A stretch of 37,204 bases of DNA. Origin: Betaproteobacteria bacterium. Its GTDB lineage: Bacteria > Pseudomonadota > Gammaproteobacteria > Burkholderiales > Methylophilaceae. The notes under the pieces are model-generated. The model was given only the letters and a program-made list of their open reading frames with translations. It was not told where the DNA came from and searched no databases. The stretch covers positions 1 to 37,204 of the forward strand of contig JAHZMC010000041.1 in the NCBI GenBank assembly GCA_022599515.1. Reading direction: 5' to 3'. Every line of letters starts with the position of its first letter. The first letter of the stretch is position 1. Below are positions 25,202 to 34,234 of the stretch, piece after piece. The position numbers and the translations under genes were made by a program.

Positions 25202-26851
25202 TTAAAGCCCTAACATCTCTTTCGCATGATTACGCGTAGCATCCGTAATTTCTAAACCTCCCGACATCCTAGCTACCTCTTCAATCCGCTCCGCATCACT
25301 TAAACGTTGAATATGACTGAGCGTTTTGCCATCGGTTTGGGTTTTGCTCACTTGTAAATGCTGTGCGGCTTGTGCGGCGACTTGCGCTAAATGAGTAATC
25401 ACTAACACTTGACGATTTTCGCCTAACTGTTTGAGTAGTTTGCCGACGACTTCTGCTACGCCGCCGCCAATCCCCACATCGACTTCATCAAATATCATAC
25501 AAGGCACACTGCCTTGTGCAGCGGTTGTGACGTGTAACGCTAAGCTGATACGTGAAAGTTCGCCACCAGATGCGACTTTGTTCAATGAGCGCGGCTCAAC
25601 ACCAGCATGACCAGCGACTAAGAAAGCGACTTGTTCTAGGCCGTTAGATGATTGCTCACATGGTTCTAGTGCGACTTGGAATTGACCGCCGCTTAATGAT
25701 AAACGCTGCATTTCTGCACTAATTTTTGCGCTCAAGTCTTGCGCTGATTGTTGACGTGCGGCGCTTAACGCTTTAGCTGATTGCATATAGCTTTCTAGTG
25801 CAGCTGCCACTTGTTTTGCTAACTCCCCATCATTAGCAAACGACTCTAATTCAGTCATCCGTAGTTGCCAAGTGGCTAGCAATTCAGGCAATTCATCTGG
25901 TCGCACACGGTATTTTCGCGCGATGCCATGCACAGCTTGAATGCGATTTTCCACTTCGGTCAATCGCTCAGGATCTAGATTATCACGTTGCAAATAGCGG
26001 TTTAAACTACGCGCGGCTTCTTGCAGTTGAATCACTGCAGAATCAATGGTTTCAGCGGCTTCGGTTAATTGACTATCCAATTCAAGCAAAGACAATAATT
26101 TCTGTTGCGCATGTGCGAGCATAGACAACGCATCCACATCGCCTTCACTCACCAAATGCAAACTCGCTTCAACGCCACTAATCAATTCTGCGCTATTGCT
26201 TAAACGGCTGTGTTCTAGTTGCAACTCTTCCCACTTTTCTGCAACAAAATTGAGCTGAGTCAACTCACGTAACTTATCGCGCAACTCCGCTAACTCATCT
26301 GCATAAGCGGCTGCATTTTTTTCGATTTCGCTTTGTTGTAGATGTAATTTATGCCACGTTTTATAATAGTCAGCCACCTGTTTTACCAGCGCTGCACTAC
26401 CAGAAAACGCATCTAATATTTGGCGTTGTGTATTGATATTCAATAAAGAGTGATGCGCGTTTTGACTGTAAATATCAACCAAATATTCACCAAGTGCTTT
26501 TAACTGACCAACCGTTGCCGCCGCACCATTGATAAAGCCACGGCTACGACCATCGCTATAAATCACACGGCGCAAGATTAAATCATCCGCCGCTTCCAAG
26601 TCATTCTCGCTCAACCATAATTGCGCAGCTTGATTATGTTGAATACCAACCGTCACGCTAATATCCGCTTTATCACATCCACTACGCACCACTTCACCTT
26701 CATTACGCGCCCCTAGCGCCAATGACAATGCATCAATCAAGATGGATTTTCCTGCGCCCGTTTCACCAGTGAGCGTGGTAAAGCCTTGGCTAAACTCTAA
26801 GTCTAGCTGCTCGACAATGACAAAATTTTGGATGGATAATGCTTGTAACAT
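25202..26851 (-). CDS. recN: DNA repair protein RecN
   Basis: SMC-like ATPase that acts at DNA double-strand breaks. The 549-residue product has Walker A GETGAGKS at residues 29-36 after the MLQALSIQNFVIVEQLDLEF opening. Long helical, Gln/Glu/Leu-rich arms (about residues 150-400) form the coiled coils. The C-terminal ATPase half has the signature LNKVASGGELSRISLAL and Walker B MIFDEVDVGIGGGVAEVVG. The HLAQVAAQAAQHLQVSK switch follows. Length is close to E. coli RecN (553). No LexA box was recognised upstream. It is separated from nadK (same strand, upstream) by a fold-back repeat, so it probably has its own promoter. Confidence 0.97.
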   Translation of the reverse strand: MLQALSIQNFVIVEQLDLEFSQGFTTLTGETGAGKSILIDALSLALGARNEGEVVRSGCDKADISVTVGIQHNQAAQLWLSENDLEAADDLILRRVIYSDGRSRGFINGAAATVGQLKALGEYLVDIYSQNAHHSLLNINTQRQILDAFSGSAALVKQVADYYKTWHKLHLQQSEIEKNAAAYADELAELRDKLRELTQLNFVAEKWEELQLEHSRLSNSAELISGVEASLHLVSEGDVDALSMLAHAQQKLLSLLELDSQLTEAAETIDSAVIQLQEAARSLNRYLQRDNLDPERLTEVENRIQAVHGIARKYRVRPDELPELLATWQLRMTELESFANDGELAKQVAAALESYMQSAKALSAARQQSAQDLSAKISAEMQRLSLSGGQFQVALEPCEQSSNGLEQVAFLVAGHAGVEPRSLNKVASGGELSRISLALHVTTAAQGSVPCMIFDEVDVGIGGGVAEVVGKLLKQLGENRQVLVITHLAQVAAQAAQHLQVSKTQTDGKTLSHIQRLSDAERIEEVARMSGGLEITDATRNHAKEMLGL

Positions 26852-26898
26852 AGGTTAATTATTCAATTATTTTAGTTGTTCAGTTTTCAAACAGTAGT

Positions 26899-26996
26899 CA
26901 GCATTTAGTGCTTACAAGTACAAGGCGGTAAGATGCAGCCAATACTTTAGTATGGCAAGCCGCGACCAACGCCGTAATTGTGAGTAATAAATGTTG
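26899..26996. repeat. About 98-base imperfect palindrome between nadK and recN
   Basis: The ends TCAGCATTTA (26900 region) and TAAATGTTGA (to about 26996) are near-complementary. CATTTAGTGCTTACAA pairs with TTGTGAGTAATAAATG at 13 of 16 positions. The centre ATACT-TT-AGTAT is a perfect short stem at 26947/26948. The intervening arms are partly complementary. It fills most of the 150-base recN-nadK gap. It could be a small non-autonomous fold-back element or a structured RNA/terminator. There is no coding content. Confidence 0.6.
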
Positions 26997-27001
26997 AATA
27001 C

Positions 27002-27871
27002 TCAGCCCCAGTGGAGCTTGTTGCGCAACATATCATAATAACAATACTCACTAGGATGCAGCAACGTCACGCTCTCTTGCGCCCTTTCAACCTTCACACA
27101 GTCGCCTAAAGCAAGTTCTAATTGTGATTGACCATCAAAACTAATCTGCGCGTGATCGACTTGTATCACGGCAATTTCAATCTTCGCATTACTATTGACC
27201 GCTAACGGACGGTTACTTAAGGTATGCGGGCAAATAGGCACCAATGCAATTGCGTCTAATCCTGGATGCAAGATTGGACCGCCTGCAGAAAGCGAATAAG
27301 CGGTAGTCCCTGTTGGTGTACTCACAATCAAACCATCGGCGCGCTGTCTATGGATAAACTTACCATCAATCGTCACTTCTAACTCAATTAAGCGCAAACC
27401 GCTTTTTAACACAATGTCATTAAATGCATGATTTTGCAGAATCGTTTCACCGCCTCTTATCACGCTTGCATTCAAAATCATGCGTGATTCTATTTGATAT
27501 TCACCTGCCAAAATGGCATCAATCGCATGCAACATTTCTTCTGCGCGTAAATCGGTTAAAAAACCAAAGTGTCCGCGATTAATACCAACTAAGGGAACAG
27601 GGCTACTTTTTAATGCTCGTGCGGCACTTAGCATGGTGCCATCACCACCCATCACAATCACCAAATCTGCTTTTTTGCCAATTGCATCAAGGGATATGGT
27701 GGTAAAACCATCAATATCTGCATGTTGCGCCGTATTAACTTCAAATAGCACAGCAATGTTTTTTGCTTGCAAATGCTGCGCCAAATCGACTAAATCTTTA
27801 CGCATAAGTTGCACTGCTGACTCGCGCATAAATTTGCCAATAATCGCAATGGTATTAAATTGTGTTTGCAT
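27002..27871 (-). CDS. nadK: NAD kinase
   Basis: Phosphorylates NAD to NADP with ATP or polyphosphate, depending on the member. The 289-residue product has the GGDGT motif at residues 75-79 (VIVMGGDGTMLSAAR). Other features are GINRGHFGFLTD near 115, LQNHAFNDIVLK (the NE/D motif) near 165, and the glycine-rich SPTGTTAYSLSAGGPI loop near 205. An ATG at 27871 gives a family-like N-terminus (MQTQFNTIAIIGK). It is divergent from hrcA with a 97-base spacer, the usual betaproteobacterial order nadK/hrcA with recN downstream. No abnormal features. Confidence 0.97.
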   Translation of the reverse strand: MQTQFNTIAIIGKFMRESAVQLMRKDLVDLAQHLQAKNIAVLFEVNTAQHADIDGFTTISLDAIGKKADLVIVMGGDGTMLSAARALKSSPVPLVGINRGHFGFLTDLRAEEMLHAIDAILAGEYQIESRMILNASVIRGGETILQNHAFNDIVLKSGLRLIELEVTIDGKFIHRQRADGLIVSTPTGTTAYSLSAGGPILHPGLDAIALVPICPHTLSNRPLAVNSNAKIEIAVIQVDHAQISFDGQSQLELALGDCVKVERAQESVTLLHPSEYCYYDMLRNKLHWG

Positions 27872-27968
27872 GTCAGAATTTAATCACAGATACGGCATTA
27901 CAACCAGTGGCAACTAGCCACTAAATGAGGCAAAATGGCAACTCAAGTTTAATTTAAGAACAATCACG

Positions 27969-28982
27969 TTGGACGAACGCGCACAAATATTATTAAAAAC
28001 CTTAGTTGAACATTACGTGAGTGATGGCCAGCCAATGGGTTCAAACGCACTTTTACAACACTCTGGATTAGCATTAAGCCCAGCGACCATACGCAATATC
28101 ATGAGTGATTTAGAAGCACATGGTTTTGTTGCCAGCCCTCACACCTCTGCTGGTCGCATTCCAACGCAACAAGGCTATCGCTTTTTTGTTGACTCGCTAA
28201 TCAGTGTTAAACCATTAGCCTTGCAACAAGTAAAGCTGTTGGAAAGCACATTGCAATCAACCGACCAAAAAGAACTGATTAACTCAGCCGCTGACATGCT
28301 TTCTCAGTTAACGCAGTTTGCTGGCGTGATATTAATTCCAAAACGCAAAGCGTTGATTTTTAAGCAATTAGAGTTTATGCCTTTATCTGATAAACGCATT
28401 TTGGTGATTATTGTTGCGACCGATGGCAGTGTACAGAATCGCATTATTTTTAGCGATGCGCCTTATACCGCATCTGAACTCACCCAAGCCAGCAACTATT
28501 TTAATACGAACTACTCAGGCCAAACGTTTGAAGAAGCACGGCAAAAACTCCATAACGACCTTAAAAAAATGCAAGCTGATATTAGCCGCTTAATGGCTGC
28601 CGCGCTGGATACCAATGATCAAAAAGACACTAAAAACAAAGAGGATGTCATTATTTCTGGTGAGCGCAACTTGTTAAATGTGGACGAACTAGCCTCTAAT
28701 GTCACCACATTACGCAAACTATTTGATGTGTTCGAGCGTCGAAGCTCGCTAATGCAATTATTAGACAACAGCCAAAAAGCGGAAGGCGTGCAGATATTTA
28801 TTGGTGGCGAAAGTGGTTACAGTCCGCTGGATGAGTGTAGCATGGTGACCTCACCTTATAAAGTCGATGGTCAAGTCGTCGGCACGCTAGGCGTGATTGG
28901 ACCTACCCGGATGGCTTATGAACGCGTAATTCCGATTGTTGACATTACGGCCAAACTTTTATCCAATGCGCTGTCCAAGTAA
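27969..28982 (+). CDS. hrcA: Heat-inducible transcription repressor HrcA, TTG start
   Basis: Represses groESL/dnaK-type operons by binding CIRCE, with GroEL as corepressor. The 337-residue product has a winged-helix N-terminus: DERAQILLKTLVEHYVSDGQPMGS at residues 2-25, LSPATIRNIMSDLEAHGFV as recognition helix, and SPHTSAGRIPTQQGYRFFVD at about 57-76. A GAF-like middle follows, ending in GVIGPTRMAYERVIPIVD. The start is TTG 27969, whose next residues (DERA) match the usual HrcA N-terminus (M-L/-D-E-R-A); no strong ribosome site is visible. No CIRCE (TTAGCACTC-N9-GAGTGCTAA) occurs in front of it, so it is not obviously autoregulated. Confidence 0.96.
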   Translation: MDERAQILLKTLVEHYVSDGQPMGSNALLQHSGLALSPATIRNIMSDLEAHGFVASPHTSAGRIPTQQGYRFFVDSLISVKPLALQQVKLLESTLQSTDQKELINSAADMLSQLTQFAGVILIPKRKALIFKQLEFMPLSDKRILVIIVATDGSVQNRIIFSDAPYTASELTQASNYFNTNYSGQTFEEARQKLHNDLKKMQADISRLMAAALDTNDQKDTKNKEDVIISGERNLLNVDELASNVTTLRKLFDVFERRSSLMQLLDNSQKAEGVQIFIGGESGYSPLDECSMVTSPYKVDGQVVGTLGVIGPTRMAYERVIPIVDITAKLLSNALSK

Positions 28983-29018
28983 ACTTCCCTATTCATTATT
29001 AAAACTCTATTAAACACT

Positions 29019-30125
29019 ATGGCTTATTACAATCCTGAACCAGAATATAAACACGGCGACCAACTAAAAGTAGGTATTTTACTTGCTAATTTAGGTACGC
29101 CAGATGCACCAACAGCGAAAGCGTTATGCCCTTATCTCAAACAATTTTTAATGGATAGACGCGTGGTCGAGATTCCACGCTTTATTTGGTGGTGGATTCT
29201 GAATTGCATCATCTTAGTGATTCGTCCAAAAAAATCAGCAGAGAAATATGCGCAAGTATGGATGCAGGAAGGCTCACCATTATTGGTCCATGCCAAAAAC
29301 CAAACACAGTTATTGCGTGGTTATCTTGGGCAAAAAATCAATTCGCCGTTTGCTGTTGAATTAGGCATGAGTTATGGCAACCCAAGCATGCAAAGTGCAA
29401 TTGAAAAATTAAAAGCGCAACATTGCAATAAAATATTAGTGTTTCCTTTATATCCTCAATACGCCGCTAGCAGCACCGCGGCGAGTTTAGATGCCGTTTG
29501 GAAAACATTGCTTAAAATGCGCAACGTACCTGCGATTAGAACCATCAAACACTATCACGACCACCCTGCTTACATTCAAGCGCTAGCCACTAGCATTAAC
29601 AAATTTTGGCAAATCAATGGCAAACCAGAGAAACTGGTCATGAGCTTTCATGGTGTGCCAAAATTTCACTTAATGAAAGGGGATATGTATCACTGTGAAT
29701 GTCATAAAACTGGTCGCTTATTAGCCGAAGCTTTGGGTTTAGATCAAGACCAATTTCAAATCGCTTTTCAATCTCGCTTTGGCAAACAGGAGTGGTTAAA
29801 GCCTTATTTAGCCAGCACATTAGAAGCGCTAGGTCAGCAAAAAATTAAACGGATTGATGTTGTTTGCCCTGGCTTTAGTAGTGATTGTTTAGAAACGTTA
29901 GAAGAAATTGCAATGGAAGGTAAACATATTTTCCAAAGTAATGGCGGCGGTGAGTATCACTATATTCCTGCGCTGAATGAAAGCGAAGCGTGGATTCATG
30001 CCATGACAACCATTGCATTGGAAAATCTACAAGGCTGGGTATCAACTGAATGGGATAACAATGCTGCGCAACAAGTTGCCAAAGACACCGCCGCTCGTGC
30101 AAAAGCTTTGGGTGCAAAACAATAA
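29019..30125 (+). CDS. hemH: Ferrochelatase
   Basis: Inserts Fe(II) into protoporphyrin IX, the last step of protoheme synthesis; membrane-associated cytosolic enzyme. The 368-residue product has GILLANLGTPDAPTAKALCPYL near residue 20 and GSPLLVHAKNQTQLLRGYL near 91. FPLYPQYAASSTAASLDAVW is near 142. The catalytic histidine lies in LVMSFHGVPKFH near 206, and the partner glutamate in VCPGFSSDCLETLEEIAME near 285. It follows hrcA by 36 bases and probably shares its transcript. Length is typical of betaproteobacterial HemH. A near-consensus -10 for the next operon lies just after its stop. Confidence 0.97.
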   Translation: MAYYNPEPEYKHGDQLKVGILLANLGTPDAPTAKALCPYLKQFLMDRRVVEIPRFIWWWILNCIILVIRPKKSAEKYAQVWMQEGSPLLVHAKNQTQLLRGYLGQKINSPFAVELGMSYGNPSMQSAIEKLKAQHCNKILVFPLYPQYAASSTAASLDAVWKTLLKMRNVPAIRTIKHYHDHPAYIQALATSINKFWQINGKPEKLVMSFHGVPKFHLMKGDMYHCECHKTGRLLAEALGLDQDQFQIAFQSRFGKQEWLKPYLASTLEALGQQKIKRIDVVCPGFSSDCLETLEEIAMEGKHIFQSNGGGEYHYIPALNESEAWIHAMTTIALENLQGWVSTEWDNNAAQQVAKDTAARAKALGAKQ

Positions 30126-30135
30126 ACGGTATAAT
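30108..30135 (+). promoter_or_regulatory. Candidate promoter of the heptose operon
   Basis: TATAAT at 30130-30135 is a perfect -10, preceded at 16 bases by the weak -35 TTGGGT (30108-30113) inside the hemH 3' end. It would give a short leader for hldD (start 30174), whose ribosome site is GAGG about 7 bases before the ATG. Confidence 0.5.
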
Positions 30136-30173
30136 CGTTAATTGATGCATTTATTTACTGTTGAGGGTTTTTT

Positions 30174-31163
30174 ATGGTTGTGATTACTGGTGGCGCTGGC
30201 ATGATAGGTTCAATGATTGCTTGGCACCTCAACACACAATGCAATCAACAAGATATTGTGATTGTTGATGACATTACCCATGAATCACAATGGCAAAATC
30301 TAGTCCACCGCAAATACGATACTTACCTAGATAAAGAGCAGTTGTTCGATTGGCTATATGACAATGAAGGGGTAACCGCCGTTATTCATATGGGCGCCAT
30401 TAGTGCGACTACTGAACGTGACTTTAACAAACTGGTTGATTCCAATATTCATTACTCGCAAGATTTGTGGGAATGGTGCGCGATCAATCAAGTGCCTTTT
30501 TTCTATGCTAGCTCGGCTGCGACTTACGGCGATGGCAATCACGGTTATGATGATGCTTCTATTGAAAAGTTACGTCCATTAAATGGCTATGGTTATTCCA
30601 AACATTTTTTTGACCAATGGGTGTTGAAGCAAGTCACAGATAATAAACCTTGCCCGCCAAGCTGGGCTGGCTTTAAATTCTTCAACGTTTATGGCCCGAA
30701 TGAATATCACAAAGAGCGTATGGCGAGTGTTGCTTTTCACACGTTCAACCAGTTTAGCGAAACGGGCACCATGAAGCTGTTTAAAGGTACAAAAGCAGGC
30801 GTTGAAGACGGCATGCAAATGCGCGATTTTGTCTACGTCAAAGATGCTGCAGCCGTGCTTGCGCACTTTTACACCACGGCGTTAAGCGGCAAACCAACCG
30901 CTAATGGCATTTACAATATTGGCACTGGCGAAGCGCGTAGCTTTAAAGATTTAGCAACGAACGTCATGAAAAGCATGGGACGTGAGCCTGATATTACTTA
31001 TATTGATATGCCGCAAGATTTGCAAGGCAAGTATCAATACTTTACCGAAGCAACGATGCAAAAATTACGTGATGCGGGTTACACCAAAGCTTTTCATAGC
31101 TTAGAAGAAGGCGTTAAAGACTATGTGCAAAACTATTTACTGCAAGAGGATCAATACTGCTAA
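30174..31163 (+). CDS. hldD: ADP-L-glycero-D-manno-heptose 6-epimerase
   Basis: Last step in making ADP-L-glycero-D-manno-heptose for the LPS inner core (old names rfaD, gmhD). The 329-residue short-chain-dehydrogenase-type protein has the NADP loop GGAGMIGS at residues 6-13. [12 protein letters not shown] is near 70, YASSAATYG near 113, and the catalytic YxxxK is Y139-K143 ([11 protein letters not shown]). [20 protein letters not shown], with [11 protein letters not shown] later, is family-specific. It is first in a tight four-gene LPS operon, and its TAA overlaps the gmhA ATG by one base. Confidence 0.97.
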   Translation: MVVITGGAGMIGSMIAWHLNTQCNQQDIVIVDDITHESQWQNLVHRKYDTYLDKEQLFDWLYDNEGVTAVIHMGAISATTERDFNKLVDSNIHYSQDLWEWCAINQVPFFYASSAATYGDGNHGYDDASIEKLRPLNGYGYSKHFFDQWVLKQVTDNKPCPPSWAGFKFFNVYGPNEYHKERMASVAFHTFNQFSETGTMKLFKGTKAGVEDGMQMRDFVYVKDAAAVLAHFYTTALSGKPTANGIYNIGTGEARSFKDLATNVMKSMGREPDITYIDMPQDLQGKYQYFTEATMQKLRDAGYTKAFHSLEEGVKDYVQNYLLQEDQYC

Positions 31164-31726
31164 TGGATTATATCGACTACCTAAAACGTGAGCATGCGGC
31201 ACATAATGCCATGTTTAATGCACTTGAGCCGCTTTTTCTGCGCATCAGCGATATTGGCATTGCCATGCAAAATTGCATTAAAGCAGGCGGAAAAATCTTA
31301 CTAATGGGCAACGGTGGCAGCGCTGCTGATAGTCAGCATATTGCGGCCGAGATTGTTGGTCGATTTAAAAAAGAGCGCAAAGGCATGCCTGCGATTGCGC
31401 TAACGACAGACACTTCTATCTTAACGTCAGTTGGCAATGATTATGGTTATGACTATATTTTTGCTCGCCAAATAGAAGCACTTTGCCGACCTGCGGATTT
31501 GGTGATTGGCATTACTACTTCTGGCAATAGCGCTAATGTGGTGAATGCTATGCAAGCAGCTAAAGAAATCGGTGCTTTTACTGTCGGTTTAACAGGCGGC
31601 ACAGGTGGCAAGCTCACCGACATTTGTGATCATAATTTGATTATGCCTTCCAGTGTCACAGCACGTATTCAAGAAGCGCATATATTTGTTGGTCATTGTT
31701 TGTGTGAAATTTTAGAGTCCGACTAA
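31163..31726 (+). CDS. gmhA: Sedoheptulose-7-phosphate isomerase
   Basis: Converts sedoheptulose-7-phosphate to D-glycero-D-manno-heptose-7-phosphate, the first committed step of the heptose pathway; cytoplasmic. The 187-residue SIS-domain protein has [20 protein letters not shown] near residues 49-68. That stretch carries His and Glu of the zinc site. The phosphate-binding loop [19 protein letters not shown] is near 118. [21 protein letters not shown] near the end supplies the second metal/active-site set. It starts inside the hldD stop codon and is followed 25 bases later by hldE. Family length is normal. Confidence 0.97.
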   Translation: MDYIDYLKREHAAHNAMFNALEPLFLRISDIGIAMQNCIKAGGKILLMGNGGSAADSQHIAAEIVGRFKKERKGMPAIALTTDTSILTSVGNDYGYDYIFARQIEALCRPADLVIGITTSGNSANVVNAMQAAKEIGAFTVGLTGGTGGKLTDICDHNLIMPSSVTARIQEAHIFVGHCLCEILESD

Positions 31727-31750
31727 TTAAAAGCGCAAACTAATTACATC

Positions 31751-33208
31751 ATGCTTCAACATTTATTAAACACCGTTAAATCATTTGGCAACCAACCATT
31801 GCATGTGCTTGTTATTGGCGATGTGATGCTAGATCGCTACTTAATTGGCAATGTAGGCCGTATTTCACCAGAAGCACCTGTGCCAATTGTCCTGCTCAAT
31901 GAACAAAATGAACGCGCTGGAGGCGCTGCCAATGTGGCAGCAAACTTAGCGCTATTAGGCATTAAAACGCACATCATCGGTTGCGTGGGTAATGATGCAG
32001 AAGGCGATAGCCTTAAAAAAAGCATTGCTGCGACTGATGTGGATATCAACGGCATTATTCACTCTCCATACCGTCCCACTATCGCCAAAACCCGTATCTT
32101 AAGCGGTCATCAACAAATGTTGCGTTTGGATCAAGAAAGTACAGCCGCATTTAATAGCGATGAAAATGCTCAGTTAATGTCTGCCATTGATGTTGCACTT
32201 GCACGACAACCCAATATCGTTATTTTGTCTGACTATGCAAAAGGTTTATTAAGTGAAGCGGTTTGCCAACACATTATTAACACCTGTCATGCACAGGAAA
32301 TTCCTGTATTAGTTGATCCAAAAGGTCGCGACTATAGCAAATACAAAGGCGCAACAGCACTTACGCCAAACAAGAAAGAAACCGCAGAAGCCTGCGAAAC
32401 GCATACTGATGATGTGAGCTTAATTAACAAAGCCACTGCATTAAAAAACAGCTTGAATCTCGCTTTTCTAGCGGTGACGCGCGGCGAAGAAGGCATTACG
32501 TTAATTGATCAAGACACTCACAAAATTGCGGCAACCGCACAAAAAGTGTTTGATGTTTCTGGCGCGGGGGACACCGTCATTGCGACATTGGCAGCAGGCC
32601 TAGTTTATGGTCTCTCGCCATTAGAAAGTTTACAACTTGCCAATATTGCCGCTGGCATTGTGGTTGGGAAAGTGGGTACCATTCCAATCACACGTGCCGA
32701 ATTAATTGAAACACTGTCTCATCAACAAAATAGTACGCAAGCCCAGAAGGTTTGTGATTTAACGCAACTAATTGAAAAAGTAGATAATTGGAAAAAGGCA
32801 CAACAAAAAATTGTGTTTACCAATGGTTGCTTTGACTTATTACATGCAGGTCATGTCACTTATTTAGAAGCCGCTAAAAAACGCGGAGACAAGCTAATAT
32901 TAGGCTTAAATACCGATCGATCTGTTAGCGCCATTAAAGGACCAACAAGGCCAGTCGTAAACGAGACTGACCGTGCACGCGTATTAGCTGCATTAGAGTC
33001 TGTTGATGCGGTGATTTTATTTGATGAAGATACGCCACTCAACCTGATTAATGCAATCCAACCACACGTCATTGCCAAAGGTAGCGATTACACGGCAAGC
33101 CAAGTGGTTGGTGGTAAAGAAGTTGAATCTTGGGGCGGTGAAATTGCATTGATTGATTTAGTTGAAGGTCGCAGCACTTCTAACATTATTAAAAAGCTCA
33201 ATAGCTAA
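31751..33208 (+). CDS. hldE: Bifunctional heptose-7-phosphate kinase / heptose-1-phosphate adenylyltransferase
   Basis: Carries out the kinase and adenylyl-transfer steps of ADP-heptose synthesis. The 485-residue product is two fused enzymes. Residues about 10-330 are a ribokinase-type kinase: VIGDVMLDRYLIG opening, NERAGGAANVAANLALLG, and the anion-hole motif GAGD at 271-274. Residues about 350-485 are a nucleotidyltransferase: FTNGCFDLLHAGH with HAGH at 365-368, then ends VEGRSTSNIIKKL. The fusion is the normal E. coli-type arrangement (rfaE). It lies 25 bases after gmhA and 6 bases before waaF. All pathway steps except the GmhB phosphatase are therefore in this operon. Confidence 0.97.
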   Translation: MLQHLLNTVKSFGNQPLHVLVIGDVMLDRYLIGNVGRISPEAPVPIVLLNEQNERAGGAANVAANLALLGIKTHIIGCVGNDAEGDSLKKSIAATDVDINGIIHSPYRPTIAKTRILSGHQQMLRLDQESTAAFNSDENAQLMSAIDVALARQPNIVILSDYAKGLLSEAVCQHIINTCHAQEIPVLVDPKGRDYSKYKGATALTPNKKETAEACETHTDDVSLINKATALKNSLNLAFLAVTRGEEGITLIDQDTHKIAATAQKVFDVSGAGDTVIATLAAGLVYGLSPLESLQLANIAAGIVVGKVGTIPITRAELIETLSHQQNSTQAQKVCDLTQLIEKVDNWKKAQQKIVFTNGCFDLLHAGHVTYLEAAKKRGDKLILGLNTDRSVSAIKGPTRPVVNETDRARVLAALESVDAVILFDEDTPLNLINAIQPHVIAKGSDYTASQVVGGKEVESWGGEIALIDLVEGRSTSNIIKKLNS

Positions 33209-33214
33209 TGCGTT

Positions 33215-34234
33215 ATGTCATCTGAAAAAATCCTAGTGATGGGACCATCTTGGGTCGGCGACATGGTGATGGCACACAGCTTGTTTCAACTACTCAAACA
33301 ACAAAATCCAGCTGTGCAAATTGATGTTGCGGCACCGGCGTGGACATTGCCGTTACTCGACCGCATGCCAGAAGTGTCTGAAAAAATCGCATTGCCTTTT
33401 AAGCATGGTCAGCTTAGTTTAATGGAACGCATTCAATTTGGCAGACACTTAAAAGATAGCCACTATACGCAATCAATCTCGCTGGTTAACTCTTTAAAAT
33501 CAGCCATATTGCCATTCGCAGCCCGTATTAAAAAACGCACAGGCTTTCTTGGCGAGATGCGTTATGGTCTTTTAAATGATATTCGCCAACTGGATAAAAA
33601 AGTCTTGCCGAAAACGGTTGAGCGTTTTGTGGCTCTAGGCCTGCCTAAAAACCAACAATTGCCAGCAATTCCACAACCAATCTTATTGGCTGATAAAGAA
33701 AATGCCGTCAACGTATTAATACAATTAAACACAGCAGTTACCAGCGACAAAGTACTTGGCTTATGCTCTGGTGCTGAATATGGTGAGGCTAAACGCTGGC
33801 CTGCAAACTACTATGCTGAGGTGGCTAACGCGGCATTAGACCAAGGTTGGCAAGTGTTATTATTTGGCTCTGACAAAGACGTGCTAGTAACGCAAGCAAT
33901 CAACGAAATGACACAATCAAGATGTATCGATTTAGGTGGAAAAACCAAACTAGGCGATGCCATTGACATCATGTCACTATGCACTACAGTGATTAGTAAT
34001 GACTCTGGCTTAATGCACGTCGCCGCCGCTCTCGATATAAAACTAATCGCCATTTACGGCTCCAGCGACCCACGCCATACGCCACCCATGCACCCTGATG
34101 CGGTAGTTGAATATTTGGCACTGCCTTGCAGCCCTTGCTTTCAAAGAGTTTGTCCTCTGCAAGGTGAGGCGCATATGGCTTGCTTAAACAATATTAACCC
34201 GACAACAATAATAAGCAGATTAAAAAATGATTAA
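33215..34234 (+). CDS. waaF: ADP-heptose:LPS heptosyltransferase II
   Basis: Adds the second L,D-heptose to the LPS inner core on the cytoplasmic face of the inner membrane. The 339-residue GT9 protein starts ILVMGPSWVGDMVMAHSLFQ, the usual WaaF opening. It has GLCSGAEYGEAKRWP near residue 183 (the nucleotide-sugar domain) and VISNDSGLMHVAAALD near 260. IAIYGSSDPRHTPP and the Cys-rich PCSPCFQRVCPLQGEAHMAC near the end are typical of WaaF. It uses the ADP-heptose made by the three upstream genes. The start is 6 bases after hldE, and its end overlaps the next gene by 8 bases. Confidence 0.95.
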   Translation: MSSEKILVMGPSWVGDMVMAHSLFQLLKQQNPAVQIDVAAPAWTLPLLDRMPEVSEKIALPFKHGQLSLMERIQFGRHLKDSHYTQSISLVNSLKSAILPFAARIKKRTGFLGEMRYGLLNDIRQLDKKVLPKTVERFVALGLPKNQQLPAIPQPILLADKENAVNVLIQLNTAVTSDKVLGLCSGAEYGEAKRWPANYYAEVANAALDQGWQVLLFGSDKDVLVTQAINEMTQSRCIDLGGKTKLGDAIDIMSLCTTVISNDSGLMHVAAALDIKLIAIYGSSDPRHTPPMHPDAVVEYLALPCSPCFQRVCPLQGEAHMACLNNINPTTIISRLKND

